Shown here piece after piece: positions 55,276-64,000 of a stretch of 64,000 nucleotides of DNA. The DNA lies in the NCBI RefSeq assembly GCF_030056665.1, contig NZ_JASHIG010000025.1. One strand, written 5' to 3'. The position numbers were made by a program, and so were the translations under genes. A model generated the notes under the pieces. The model was given only the letters and a program-made list of their open reading frames with translations. It searched no databases and was not told where the DNA came from. The first letter of the stretch is position 1. Each line of letters begins with the position of its first letter. The stretch is from Flectobacillus roseus (GTDB lineage: Bacteria > Bacteroidota > Bacteroidia > Cytophagales > Spirosomataceae).

Positions 55276-56520
55276 CTACGATTTACCAAATTTCTCAACA
55301 GATTTTGCAAACTCTGGATATATTTTAGCGGCATCTTCTACAGTTAAACCATCTACGGCTGCTTTCCAAGCTTGTTGTAGAGCAGTTACGCCAGCACTTG
55401 CGCCCATTGGATGCGCCATAATACCGCCACCTGCCATATACAGCAAATCTAAAGTTTGGGTACGACGATACGTTTCGGGCGCTTGTCCACCCCATTGTCC
55501 TGATGACACTACGGGCAAAACTTTATAACCTCCCAACATCGGTTTTAAACATTGCTCGATAGAAGTGACCACCGAATCATCTGATTCCCAAAATTTATTT
55601 TGAATACCATTTACGTGCAATTGGTCAACCCCAGCCAAACGCCATAGTTTTTGATAGGCTGTAAATTCGATGCCTAACAAAGGATGACGTGTCATCATTC
55701 CCCAACCATTGCGGTGTGCATGGATAGCTAAAGCACGTTGGTCACAGATTTTTTTAGTACCAGAAATACCCACACTATTGATACTCACCATAGCACAAGT
55801 ACCACCTGATGCCACGATTTTTTCATATCTCCGAAGCATATCATCTATTTCTCCACTGATATTAAAAGCATACATGACTTTCTTGCCTGTTTTATCAGCA
55901 TGGCGATTAATCACATCCATAATCGCATCGACTCTTTTTTCGAATGGAGAATTGGCTGTTGAGCCCATCAATTCATCATCTTTTACAAAATCAATCCCTG
56001 CTTCTGCCAGTACCTTTACGGTAGCAGCAGTATCCTCTGGACTTAATCCTACGCTTGGTTTGATAATCGTACCAATCAAAGGACGGTCATAGACTTGGGT
56101 TAATTTACGACATCCTTCTATGCCAAAAGCTGGTCCTTCGAAATGATTTGCAAAAGAGTCTGGCAATTCGAGAGAAATCAATTTCAAACCCGTAAACTGT
56201 CGAATTTCGTACAAGTTGCCTTGCAAAGTCGAAATCATAACAGGCAAATTATAGCCAAAATTTTCGATTGACCACGATACCTCAACCATCGCACGGTGGT
56301 ATTGTCCTGTTGGACTTTGGGCACCTGGGATAGCTGGCGTTGTTACTGTTTCGAGAAAAGTAACCTTTTCTACTCTCGCTGCAAAACGGGCTTTCAACTC
56401 CTCCGTTTCGCCTGGAACAGCCACAAATGTTCCAGAAGATTGTTCCCCAGCTAATACCATCGCAGCTTTTTCAGGAGCAAATGGCGTTTCGATATAATAT
56501 GTTGCAAAAATTCTTTCCAT
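55276..56520 (-). CDS. RuBisCO-like protein (form IV), putative acid-sugar phosphate decarboxylase
   Basis: 414 residues. RuBisCO fold motifs are intact: GTIIKPSVGLS with K154, the carbamylation/metal site FVKDDE (K180, D182, E183), HAHR (H267/H269), LHVNG with H302, loop-6 K309, and VVSSGQWGG. The usual KPK is KPS, so it is not a CO2-fixing enzyme. Form IV proteins include diketo-methylthiopentyl-phosphate enolase and the 3-oxo-isoapionate-4-phosphate decarboxylase (OiaX) of D-apionate catabolism. No other methionine-salvage gene is in the window, while a DUF1537 kinase remnant is at 28.0 kb. The acid-sugar role is favoured, by inference. It is cytoplasmic, no signal peptide. Confidence 0.85.
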   Translation of the reverse strand: MERIFATYYIETPFAPEKAAMVLAGEQSSGTFVAVPGETEELKARFAARVEKVTFLETVTTPAIPGAQSPTGQYHRAMVEVSWSIENFGYNLPVMISTLQGNLYEIRQFTGLKLISLELPDSFANHFEGPAFGIEGCRKLTQVYDRPLIGTIIKPSVGLSPEDTAATVKVLAEAGIDFVKDDELMGSTANSPFEKRVDAIMDVINRHADKTGKKVMYAFNISGEIDDMLRRYEKIVASGGTCAMVSINSVGISGTKKICDQRALAIHAHRNGWGMMTRHPLLGIEFTAYQKLWRLAGVDQLHVNGIQNKFWESDDSVVTSIEQCLKPMLGGYKVLPVVSSGQWGGQAPETYRRTQTLDLLYMAGGGIMAHPMGASAGVTALQQAWKAAVDGLTVEDAAKIYPEFAKSVEKFGKS

Positions 56521-56621
56521 GTGTAATACTTCGTAATGCTGTATGCTTTAGGCAATAAGCGCTAAGCAAAATATTTTGTTTTTCTAGCCTACAGACTAAG
56601 GCTGACAGCTTAAAGCTATTT

Positions 56622-58652
56622 CTATCTACTCACTGGCAACCACACACTCATTTCGGTGTCGCCGCGATTAGCCCAAGCGAAATAAGGAATCAAAGAAACT
56701 TTCGTTGTTTGAGTGTTGGTTGAAACAGGACGATACAGCGAATTTTTCCATTGATTATCCATAACCAATTTCACGGAGCCTTCTAATGCTGTAACTTCGG
56801 TATTTACAATTTTCTGTTTCTTAGGAATCCACTGAGTTGTGGTCGGAATTAAGATAGAAGACAGTTTTTGGCTTGAAGACAAATCTGCTGATTCTAAACA
56901 ATATACAATTGGACCACGCTTCACAGCTACCTGATTTCTGGTCTCTTCAACAAGTGGATTGGACTCTAACAACTGAGTAGGCATAGCCAAACGCAATGTT
57001 AGCTTGTCGCCTTTTTTCCAATTTTGTTTGATTCCTACATATTCACCAATCGCAACAGTCTGGTTCAATTTTTTACCATTCACAAAAATCTCAGCTCCTG
57101 TTGTCCAGCTTGGAATACGCAAATAAATCGTATAATTCTGACTTGGAATTTCTTTCAAATCCAAAGTAATATTGCCTTCCCAAGGATAATTGGTTTGTTG
57201 TTCAACCCACAACTTTTGTCCATTTTCCAATGTTGTTTGAAGCGTACTACCACCGTATAGGTTGGTATACAGACCATCTTTTGCCAAACTATAGACATAA
57301 TTGTTGACCTCAGCGACCGTACGGACTACATTGGGCGGGCAACAATTTGATTTACTAATATATGGAGAACGACCGCCATGCCAGCGCATCAAATATGGAT
57401 AGTCTTTTGAAGCACTCAAGGGATTGGTATAGAAGAACTTATTACCTTCCAAATTGACTCCTGAAAGGATACTATTATACAAAGCCAATTCCATAATATC
57501 GGCATATTTGGCCTCACCAGTCAATTGAAGCATACGCCAATTCCACAATAAATTACCGATATTGGCACAAGTCTCATTATGAGCCGAATGGTTGGGTAAC
57601 TGATAGGAGCGTCCGTACGCCTGATGAATTTTTTGTACGGTATCAGGTTTATAGGCCGTTCCATCTGGAGAAACCCCATCATACAAAGCGCCACAAGCAC
57701 CAGTCACATACATTTTATGGTTAATTACATCATCCCAAAGGGCATTGAGAGGCGCTAGCAAAGTAGCATCCCCCGTTTCGGCATACACATCTGCCACCCC
57801 TGCAAACAAATAGTTAGCACGCACCGCATGACCAATTACCTTCGTCATTTTGCGAAACGGAACACGGTCAGAATTATCATCAGTACCTTCTGATTCACCG
57901 CGAATCGTAATCAGTTTTTCTGCCAAAGCCAAGTAACGAGGCTCCTTGGTAGTTCGGTACATTTCGATAATACCCATGTAGTGAGATGGGCAAATTGCAT
58001 TGCGAGCTTGTTCAGGGGAAGCAGTATTATAAAAACCAATCAAAAAATCTGTCGCTTTTTTGGCAATATTCAATAAGCTTGTTTTTCCAGTGACACGATA
58101 ATGAATACAAGCCGCCGTCATCAAGTGTCCAAAATTATAAGCCTCAAAACTTAGCTTATCATCAAACATTTGTGTTTTCCCACTCGCTTTTTGTTCGATA
58201 ATAGATTTGGTATAAATATAGCCATCAGGCTTTTGCGCTTTACCGATTACCTCAATCGCATGGTCGAGCCAGCCCTCCAACTGTGGGTCTTTAGTGGAAG
58301 CATACATCGCCGACACAGCTTCCAAAGTTTTATAAAAATCTCCATCATGAAATGAAGGTCCTCTGAAACGTCCTTTGGCCAGACCTGCCGCTACCTCAAA
58401 ATTGTGAAAGGCATGACAACTTATGGTATCGTTATAGCGATTCCAGAGGGTGGGAACCATGGTCTTTTTACAAACCTCAAATCTATCTGCCCAAAAACCC
58501 TTGGTCCAAGACACTGCTCCAATGTCAACGCTTTGGAGTTTAGCATATTTACTGCTTTGGGTATTTGTCAGCCCTTTAGTCTGTGAAAAAAGCGATTGAG
58601 TAAACAAACTCAAACACCCAACCAACAAGCCTTTTTGTAGGATATTCAACAT
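56622..58652 (-). CDS. GH127 (DUF1680) beta-L-arabinofuranosidase-type hydrolase
   Basis: 676 residues, signal peptide about 1-23 (LLVGCLSLFTQSLFS). (alpha/alpha)6 barrel with NETCANIGNLLWNWRMLQLTGEAKYAD, which supplies the zinc-binding Glu and Cys, and SKSNCCPPNVVR, which supplies the CC pair including the catalytic cysteine nucleophile. A C-terminal beta-sandwich (YTIYLRIPSW, VAVKRGPIVYCLE) ends the protein. The family removes beta-L-arabinofuranose, and one subgroup cleaves aceric acid in rhamnogalacturonan II. First gene of the long minus-strand operon. Confidence 0.92.
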   Translation of the reverse strand: MLNILQKGLLVGCLSLFTQSLFSQTKGLTNTQSSKYAKLQSVDIGAVSWTKGFWADRFEVCKKTMVPTLWNRYNDTISCHAFHNFEVAAGLAKGRFRGPSFHDGDFYKTLEAVSAMYASTKDPQLEGWLDHAIEVIGKAQKPDGYIYTKSIIEQKASGKTQMFDDKLSFEAYNFGHLMTAACIHYRVTGKTSLLNIAKKATDFLIGFYNTASPEQARNAICPSHYMGIIEMYRTTKEPRYLALAEKLITIRGESEGTDDNSDRVPFRKMTKVIGHAVRANYLFAGVADVYAETGDATLLAPLNALWDDVINHKMYVTGACGALYDGVSPDGTAYKPDTVQKIHQAYGRSYQLPNHSAHNETCANIGNLLWNWRMLQLTGEAKYADIMELALYNSILSGVNLEGNKFFYTNPLSASKDYPYLMRWHGGRSPYISKSNCCPPNVVRTVAEVNNYVYSLAKDGLYTNLYGGSTLQTTLENGQKLWVEQQTNYPWEGNITLDLKEIPSQNYTIYLRIPSWTTGAEIFVNGKKLNQTVAIGEYVGIKQNWKKGDKLTLRLAMPTQLLESNPLVEETRNQVAVKRGPIVYCLESADLSSSQKLSSILIPTTTQWIPKKQKIVNTEVTALEGSVKLVMDNQWKNSLYRPVSTNTQTTKVSLIPYFAWANRGDTEMSVWLPVSR

Positions 58653-58932
58653 AGTTTAGAAGATGTATATTTTCGGAATATATAAAATCTTATCATCGGT
58701 CAACAAAGGTACTAGGCTCTCAAAGTGTTTTTTTGTACCATTTTCTCCAAGTTTTATACCATATTACCTTTCATTTAGTCAACATTTTCTTGAAAGGAGC
58801 CAATATTGTATCTTGGCATAAGCTTCCGAAAAAATGCCTTCAAAATAGGCTAATTTTTAGAATGCTATGATAATATCGTACTGATTTTCGAAAAGGTTTT
58901 TCCTCTATAACAATCTGATAAAATTAAGGAAA
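58653..58932. promoter_or_regulatory. Divergent promoter region GH127/DUF5703
   Basis: 280 bp between divergent genes; AT-rich, with TTTTTTGTACCA and TTTTATACCA words resembling halves of the TTTTGTACAATA box. Promoters not resolved further. Confidence 0.4.
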
Positions 58933-61260
58933 ATGAAAAAATTGCTATTCATTATAGGCTTGTGGCATTTATGTTTCACCGATATATTGGCACAAAATAC
59001 CCCAGCATCAATCGACCAATACAATGTAATTTGGAATAGTCCAAGTCAAAATGCAGGTGAATCTATGCCTTGTGGTGGTGGAGATATTGGCTTGAATGTA
59101 TGGGTCGAAAAAGGCGATATCTATTTTTACATAGCTCGAAGCGGAACTTTTGATCATAACAATGCAGTCCTGAAACTCGGGAGAATGCGTTTAACGGTAT
59201 CTCCAAATGTATTTGAAAACCCTAGCACTTTTACGCAAGTCCTCAGATTATCTTCGGGAGATGTTGTAATAGAAGGTAGCGACGGCAAAATCAAAACACA
59301 GGTTAAAATCTGGGTTGACATTTTTCGTCCTAATATTTACGTAGAAGTTAATAGCAATCAGGCGATTACAGCAAAAGCACAATATGAAAGCTGGCGATAT
59401 CAAGACCGTTTGATGAGTAAAGGCAAAGAAAATAATGCCAATTCCTACAAATGGGCGCCACCTCATCAGGTCGTTACGCGTAAGGATAGTATTCGCTTTG
59501 CACCAAAAGGAATATTATTTTATCATAATAATGATGACGAAATCTCAGCTTTTGATGTTGTAGTCAAACAACAGGGTTTAGATAGTCTGAAAAAACACTT
59601 TTATAATCCTCTCAAAAATTTAGTTTTTGGTGGCTTCATATCAGGTAATAACTGGCAGCAAGACGCAACAACGCAAGGTAAATATCGTGATACAGATTTT
59701 AAAGCTTGGAAAATCAAAACCATAAAATCATCTCGCCAACAACAATTGATGATTAGTTTGCACACCGCAACCACCACCAGTATCTCCGATTGGGAAAAGA
59801 GCTTATTAAAAACTCAAGCTGAGGGGCAAAAGGATATGCTAATGGCTCAAAAGGCTACACATAATTGGTGGAAAGAGTTTTGGCAAAAAAGCTTTATTCA
59901 TATTACTCCCAATCAAAAAAATAGCAAAAGCTGGGAAATAGCACGCAACTATCAAGTTTTTAGATATCAATTAGCTTGTAATAACTTTGGACATTATCCT
60001 ACAAAGTTTAATGGTGGTTTGTTTACGGTTGACCCTTACTTTACGGATACAACTATGAAATTTACACCCGATTTTAGAAACTGGGGTGGTGGAACACATA
60101 CTGCTCAAAATCAACGTTTGGTCTATTGGGGTTTGTTAAAAACAGGTGATTTTGAAGCGATGAAACCTCAATTTGATTTTTACAAAAGAATACTCAATAA
60201 CGCCGAACTACGCACCAAATACTACTGGGGACATCAAGGAGCTAGTTTTACAGAACAAATAGAAAATTTTGGTTTGCCCAATCCCGCAGAATATGGCTGG
60301 AAACGCCCCGCTGGCTATGACAAAGGAATGGAATACAATGCTTGGCTCGAGTACGAATGGGATACGGCATTGGAATTTTGTTCCATGATTTTAGAAACTG
60401 AAAGATTTACAGGAAAAAGTATAACCGAATATATTCCTTTGATAGAAAGTTGTCTAAGATTCTTTGACGAGCATTATCAATATTTAGCCAAAAAAAGAGG
60501 TAGTAAAGCTTTGGACGGCAACAAACAATTAGTGATTTACCCTGGGTCGGGCGCTGAAACTTACAAAATGGCATACAATCCAAGTTCGACGGTTGCAGGA
60601 TTAAAAACGGTGTTGGAGCAACTTCTCTCCTCCCCTTCTCTAGCCTCCGAAAACAAAAAAACTTGGGAAGAAATGCTTTCGAGAATTCCTCCTATGAGTT
60701 TCAGACAATTTGAAAATCATGTAACCATCGCGCCTGCCAAAACTTGGGAGCGTATCAATAATGTGGAAAGTCCACAACTTTACCCTATTTTTCCTTGGAA
60801 TCGCTACGGGATTGGAAAGTCAGGTTTGGACACTGCACGCAATACCTATTTATATGATACCGATGTACTGAAATTTAGAAGCCATATTGGTTGGAAACAA
60901 GATGTAATTTTTGCGGCTCGACTTGGACTGCGAGAAGAAGCGCAAAACTTGCTAGCGCTAAAACTTCAAAATGCTCCTCGCCGATTCCCTACTTTTTGGG
61001 GGCCGGGCTACGACTGGACACCCGATCATAACTGGGGTGGGTCGGGTATGATTGGTTTACAAGAAATGCTATTACAAACCACAGATCAAAAAATATATCT
61101 GCTCCCTGCATGGCCCAAAGAATGGGATGTGCATTTCAAACTTCAAGCACCTTACCAAACAAGCGTAGAAGTAGAATGGAAAAATGGTAAGCTCGAAAAA
61201 CTCATCGTCATACCCGAATCTCGACGAGCAGATATTATAGAAGCTTGGGAGTTAAAATAG
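58933..61260 (+). CDS. DUF5703 family putative glycoside hydrolase
   Basis: 775 residues, signal peptide about 1-20. The N-terminal beta-sandwich domain matches DUF5703: QYNVIWNSPSQNAGESMPCGGGDIGLNVWVEKGDIYFYIARSGTFD in outline. A helical barrel region (WWKEFWQKSFIHI, NFGHYPTKFNGGLFTVDP, WAHQG-like YWGHQGASFTEQI, YPGSGAETYKMAYNPSSTVAGL) and a terminal beta segment follow. The GDIG opening and barrel resemble GH95/GH65-type (alpha/alpha)6 enzymes, so it is probably a hydrolase of unknown specificity. It is divergently transcribed from GH127. Confidence 0.75.
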   Translation: MKKLLFIIGLWHLCFTDILAQNTPASIDQYNVIWNSPSQNAGESMPCGGGDIGLNVWVEKGDIYFYIARSGTFDHNNAVLKLGRMRLTVSPNVFENPSTFTQVLRLSSGDVVIEGSDGKIKTQVKIWVDIFRPNIYVEVNSNQAITAKAQYESWRYQDRLMSKGKENNANSYKWAPPHQVVTRKDSIRFAPKGILFYHNNDDEISAFDVVVKQQGLDSLKKHFYNPLKNLVFGGFISGNNWQQDATTQGKYRDTDFKAWKIKTIKSSRQQQLMISLHTATTTSISDWEKSLLKTQAEGQKDMLMAQKATHNWWKEFWQKSFIHITPNQKNSKSWEIARNYQVFRYQLACNNFGHYPTKFNGGLFTVDPYFTDTTMKFTPDFRNWGGGTHTAQNQRLVYWGLLKTGDFEAMKPQFDFYKRILNNAELRTKYYWGHQGASFTEQIENFGLPNPAEYGWKRPAGYDKGMEYNAWLEYEWDTALEFCSMILETERFTGKSITEYIPLIESCLRFFDEHYQYLAKKRGSKALDGNKQLVIYPGSGAETYKMAYNPSSTVAGLKTVLEQLLSSPSLASENKKTWEEMLSRIPPMSFRQFENHVTIAPAKTWERINNVESPQLYPIFPWNRYGIGKSGLDTARNTYLYDTDVLKFRSHIGWKQDVIFAARLGLREEAQNLLALKLQNAPRRFPTFWGPGYDWTPDHNWGGSGMIGLQEMLLQTTDQKIYLLPAWPKEWDVHFKLQAPYQTSVEVEWKNGKLEKLIVIPESRRADIIEAWELK

Positions 61261-62014
61261 TAGCTTGATATTTAGTGAATTGCGATTGAGTGAATGAATT
61301 TTATCTTTATCTATTTACTAGTTCAAGACTTTGTCTTGGACTTATTTTTTATACAGTTTACAAACTGTAGCAAATACTAGTTCGAGACATGGCTTGAGAC
61401 GCAAGGCATTGCGTCTCTACTAGTGAAACATAATCACTCATCCACTCAATCACAAATCACTAAATTTAAAATAACTCCCATTTTATTATAAAGTTGGTGG
61501 GCAAAATAGAATTTAATTTTTGTGCCCAAGGCATTCAGGTATCAGCTTTCGGCGGTGGGCTTTGTAAAAAAGCATGGCTGTGGTTAATAAAAACATTTTA
61601 ACACTCTGTGCCTTGTGCCTGTTGCCTTGTCCCTAAACACATAACTTAAATCTTATTCTGCACTATTACTAAATATAGTTTTAAGAAATCCTTAAGTTCA
61701 TACCAATTGAGTAACTCAAAATCATCTAATACAAAATACTCATATGTCTCATCAAAATGAACAATTTTATAACACTATAGAACAGTTTTGCCTAAAAATG
61801 ACTCAAAATAGCCCTTCTAAATTGTTCATCCAATTGATGTTTTGAATAAAAAGCGCAAATATGATACGTTTTGATTAATATTTGAATAGAAACATCAAAG
61901 AGAATCTACTTACTTTGTTTCAATAATATATCAAATTAGTTCAATAAAATTGCTTTAAAGGCTGTTTGGCATATTATCCCCGAATTAATTAACTTAAACG
62001 TATTAAAAGAAAAC
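61261..62014. other. Repeat-rich intergenic region
   Basis: About 750 bp, no gene. It contains the inverted copy (61316-61362) and the direct copy (61617-61657) of sequences at 33.6 kb, the GAGACGCAA/TTGCGTCTC hairpin (61396-61417), and words shared with the 52.1-52.4 kb gap. Confidence 0.7.
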
Positions 62015-63151
62015 ATGATAAAGTTCAAAAGAGGTTGGTACAAAGGCATATCCTTGGCAGCTTTAATGATGTGCACTATATCTAATAGCTCAACGGCTCA
62101 GGTGCGTAAGATATGGACAAAAGAGCAGGCAAATGAGTGGTATAAAAAACAAGGTTGGCTCGTCGGTGCAAACTACCTTCCAAAATCGGCCATCAACCAA
62201 CTTGAAATGTGGCAAGCAGATACTTTTGATACAGAAAATATTGATAAAGAATTAGGATATGCCCAATCACTTGGAATGAATACCATGCGTGTGTTTTTGC
62301 ATGATTTGGCTTATGAAACAGATTCACTAGGTTTTTACAAACGCATTGATACATTTTTGACTATTGCTCAAAAACATAAAATTCGTCCTTTGATTGTAAT
62401 TTTTGATTCATGCTGGGATCCATTTCCACAAGTAGGCAAACAACATGAGCCAAAACCGTATGTACACAACTCTGGTTGGGTACAAAGTCCAGGACAAAAA
62501 GCTTTGCAGGACGAAAGTCAATATATACGTTTAGAGAAATACGTTAGAGCTGTCGTGAGTCATTATGCAAAGGATAAAAGAATTTTGGGTTGGGATGTTT
62601 GGAATGAACCAGATAATATGACTGGCCCTTCGTATGAAAGATTAGAAATCAAAAATAAGGTAGATATTATCACTAAACTACTTCCAAAAGTTTTCGCTTG
62701 GGCGCGTGCTGCCAAACCTACTCAACCACTTACTTCTGGTGTTTGGGCTGGAGATTGGTCACAAGATGCTAAATTGAAACCAATCGAAAAAGTACAATTG
62801 GAAGAATCAGATGTGATTTCGTTTCATAATTATGACAATCCCACGATTTTTGAAAATAGAATAAAAGAATTGAGCCGTTATGGAAAACCAATGTTGTGTA
62901 CCGAATACATGGCTCGCCCAAATGGTAGCACCTTCCAAGGTTCATTGCCGATAGCAAAAAAATACAAAGTTGCCATGTTCAACTGGGGCTTTGTTTCAGG
63001 AAAATCTCAAACGATTTATCCTTGGGATAGCTGGACTAAGCAATACAATTCAGAGCCTCCTGTATGGTTTCATGATATTTTCAGAGAAGATGGTTCTCCA
63101 TACAAGCAAGAGGAAGTTGACTTTATTAAATCTATGACACTGAAAAAATAA
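62015..63151 (+). CDS. GH5-like cellulase-superfamily secreted hydrolase
   Basis: 378 residues, signal peptide about 1-28. (beta/alpha)8 fold with GWLVGANYLPKSAINQLEMWQ, YAQSLGMNTMRVFLHDLAYE, then GWDVWNEPDNMTG carrying the acid/base glutamate (family NEP motif). SDVISFHNYDN and the nucleophile glutamate in PMLCTEYMARP follow. The clan A family layout is clear, but the subfamily and substrate are not. It follows the repeat-rich gap, and a GH43 gene begins 57 bp downstream. Confidence 0.82.
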   Translation: MIKFKRGWYKGISLAALMMCTISNSSTAQVRKIWTKEQANEWYKKQGWLVGANYLPKSAINQLEMWQADTFDTENIDKELGYAQSLGMNTMRVFLHDLAYETDSLGFYKRIDTFLTIAQKHKIRPLIVIFDSCWDPFPQVGKQHEPKPYVHNSGWVQSPGQKALQDESQYIRLEKYVRAVVSHYAKDKRILGWDVWNEPDNMTGPSYERLEIKNKVDIITKLLPKVFAWARAAKPTQPLTSGVWAGDWSQDAKLKPIEKVQLEESDVISFHNYDNPTIFENRIKELSRYGKPMLCTEYMARPNGSTFQGSLPIAKKYKVAMFNWGFVSGKSQTIYPWDSWTKQYNSEPPVWFHDIFREDGSPYKQEEVDFIKSMTLKK

Positions 63152-63208
63152 GACTTTTAGTCTCAAGTGTCTTTTAAAAAACTGATAATCAAACACTAAA
63201 ACATAAAA

Positions 63209-64000
63209 GTGAGAAAACTATTAACTATAATCCTTGCTTTGGGACTTTGTTCTTGTGGGCAAATGGATGTTTCGGCACAAAGCCAAGGAACATTCGCTAA
63301 TCCCTTATTGCCCTCTGGAGCAGATCCTTACAGTTTTTATAAAGATGGGTATTACTATTACACCCATACGACGGGCAACCGTTTGGTTTTATGGAAAACA
63401 AAAAACATAGCAGAATTAGCAACCGCACCCAAGAAAACCATCTGGACACCGCCAGTCGGGACGATGTACTCTAAAGAAATTTGGGCGCCAGAAATTCATT
63501 TCATTCAAGGAAAATGGTATATGTATTTTGCTGCCGATGATGGTAAAAACGATAACCATAGAATGTATGTGCTAGAAAATGCCTCAGCTGACCCGATGGA
63601 GGGAGAATGGATATTTAAAGGAAAAGTGGCAGATAAAAATGACAAATGGGCTATTGATGGCGATGTTTTTACCCATAATAATCAGCTTTATATGATTTGG
63701 TCGGGTTGGGAAGGTGACGTAAATGTACAACAGAACATTTATATCGCAAAGATGAAAAATCCGTGGACGATTAATGGTGAAAGGGTAAAAATTTCTGGTT
63801 CAGACTATGATTGGGAAAAACACGGAGACCTCAACGACCCTAATAATCCCCCTCACGTAAATGTAAATGAAGGGCCTCAGTATTTGGCTCACGACAAAAA
63901 AGTATTTATTATCTACTCAGCAAGTGGCTGTTGGACAGATTTTTACGCTTTAGGAATGCTTACAGCAGACGCTAAAGCAGATTTACTCAATCCAAAATCA
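63209..64000 (+). CDS. GH43-family lipoprotein, 3' end outside window
   Basis: The frame from GTG at 63209 is open to the window edge (264 codons). Signal with lipobox LGLCSCGQ. Five-bladed propeller GH43 features: the Asp base in GADPYSFYKDGYYYYTH, WAPEIHFIQGKWYMYFAADDG, the pKa-modulating Asp in AIDGDVF, and the acid Glu in NEGPQYLAHDKKVFIIYSASGCW. It is probably an arabinan- or xylan-side-chain hydrolase exposed at the cell surface. GTG is chosen because no ATG precedes the signal sequence. Confidence 0.85.
   Translation, partial: MRKLLTIILALGLCSCGQMDVSAQSQGTFANPLLPSGADPYSFYKDGYYYYTHTTGNRLVLWKTKNIAELATAPKKTIWTPPVGTMYSKEIWAPEIHFIQGKWYMYFAADDGKNDNHRMYVLENASADPMEGEWIFKGKVADKNDKWAIDGDVFTHNNQLYMIWSGWEGDVNVQQNIYIAKMKNPWTINGERVKISGSDYDWEKHGDLNDPNNPPHVNVNEGPQYLAHDKKVFIIYSASGCWTDFYALGMLTADAKADLLNPKS

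Noticed and set aside
55276..56520. True CO2-fixing RuBisCO
   Set aside because: Active-site KPK is changed to KPS, there is no small subunit or phosphoribulokinase, and the context is sugar-acid catabolism.

Overview
The window is AT-rich DNA from a member of the Bacteroidota, most likely a Cytophagales-type environmental bacterium. The evidence is the SusC/SusD pair, the DUF3826 and DUF5703 proteins, the IntDOT-like integrase, scarce Shine-Dalgarno sites and TAnnTTTG-type promoter boxes. Genus is inference only. It divides sharply at about 28.0 kb into a mobile defence island (left) and a carbohydrate-utilisation locus (right).

Left part, 1-28.0 kb. It opens with the 3' part of a WD40 protein made of almost identical 123-bp repeats. 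A patatin-like phospholipase and a small Rossmann-like protein follow in a tight operon. Convergent to these are an LRR-Roc-COR-TIR (ROCO-type, NLR-like) protein and a degenerate formylglycine-generating-enzyme-like protein. After a gene-poor stretch and a dead IS1182-type transposase comes a run of minus-strand defence modules: (i) a restriction-modification cassette (a GIY-YIG/T5orf172-helicase-methyltransferase giant, a broken DUF1016 gene and a subunit M-like protein) bracketed by direct repeats; (ii) DUF262 + DUF3696 ATPase + unknown protein; (iii) a three-component ABC-3C system (PD-(D/E)XK-like effector, middle component, Rad50-like ATPase); (iv) an HNH nuclease. umuDC with a 13-bp inverted-repeat operator, a small lipoprotein and an IntDOT-like tyrosine recombinase close the island. 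Immediately beyond the recombinase lies the 3' fragment of a tRNA gene, fused directly to a 5'-truncated DUF1537 kinase gene. This looks like the end of an integrated element.

Right part, 28.0-64.0 kb. This is a polysaccharide utilisation locus: truncated DUF1537 acid-sugar kinase, SSS symporter, GH95, GH2 with malectin domain, second SSS symporter, DapA-family aldolase, AraC regulator, DUF3826 protein, SusC, SusD and an unrelated bestrophin. A long minus-strand operon follows (GH127, RuBisCO-like protein, sialidase-fold protein, GH43-like lipoprotein, Asp/Glu racemase-family protein, BASS transporter, second propeller glycosidase), then plus-strand DUF5703, GH5-like and GH43 proteins. The combination of a DUF1537 kinase and a RuBisCO-like protein is known from acid-sugar (for example D-apionate) catabolism. 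With fucosidase/galactosidase and arabinofuranosidase families beside it, this suggests degradation of a complex pectic or apiose-containing glycan. The element insertion may have disabled the kinase step.

The most promising leads are the LRR-Roc-COR-TIR plus FGE-like pair, the WD40-patatin-Rossmann operon, the ABC-3C system, and the island/tRNA/DUF1537 junction.
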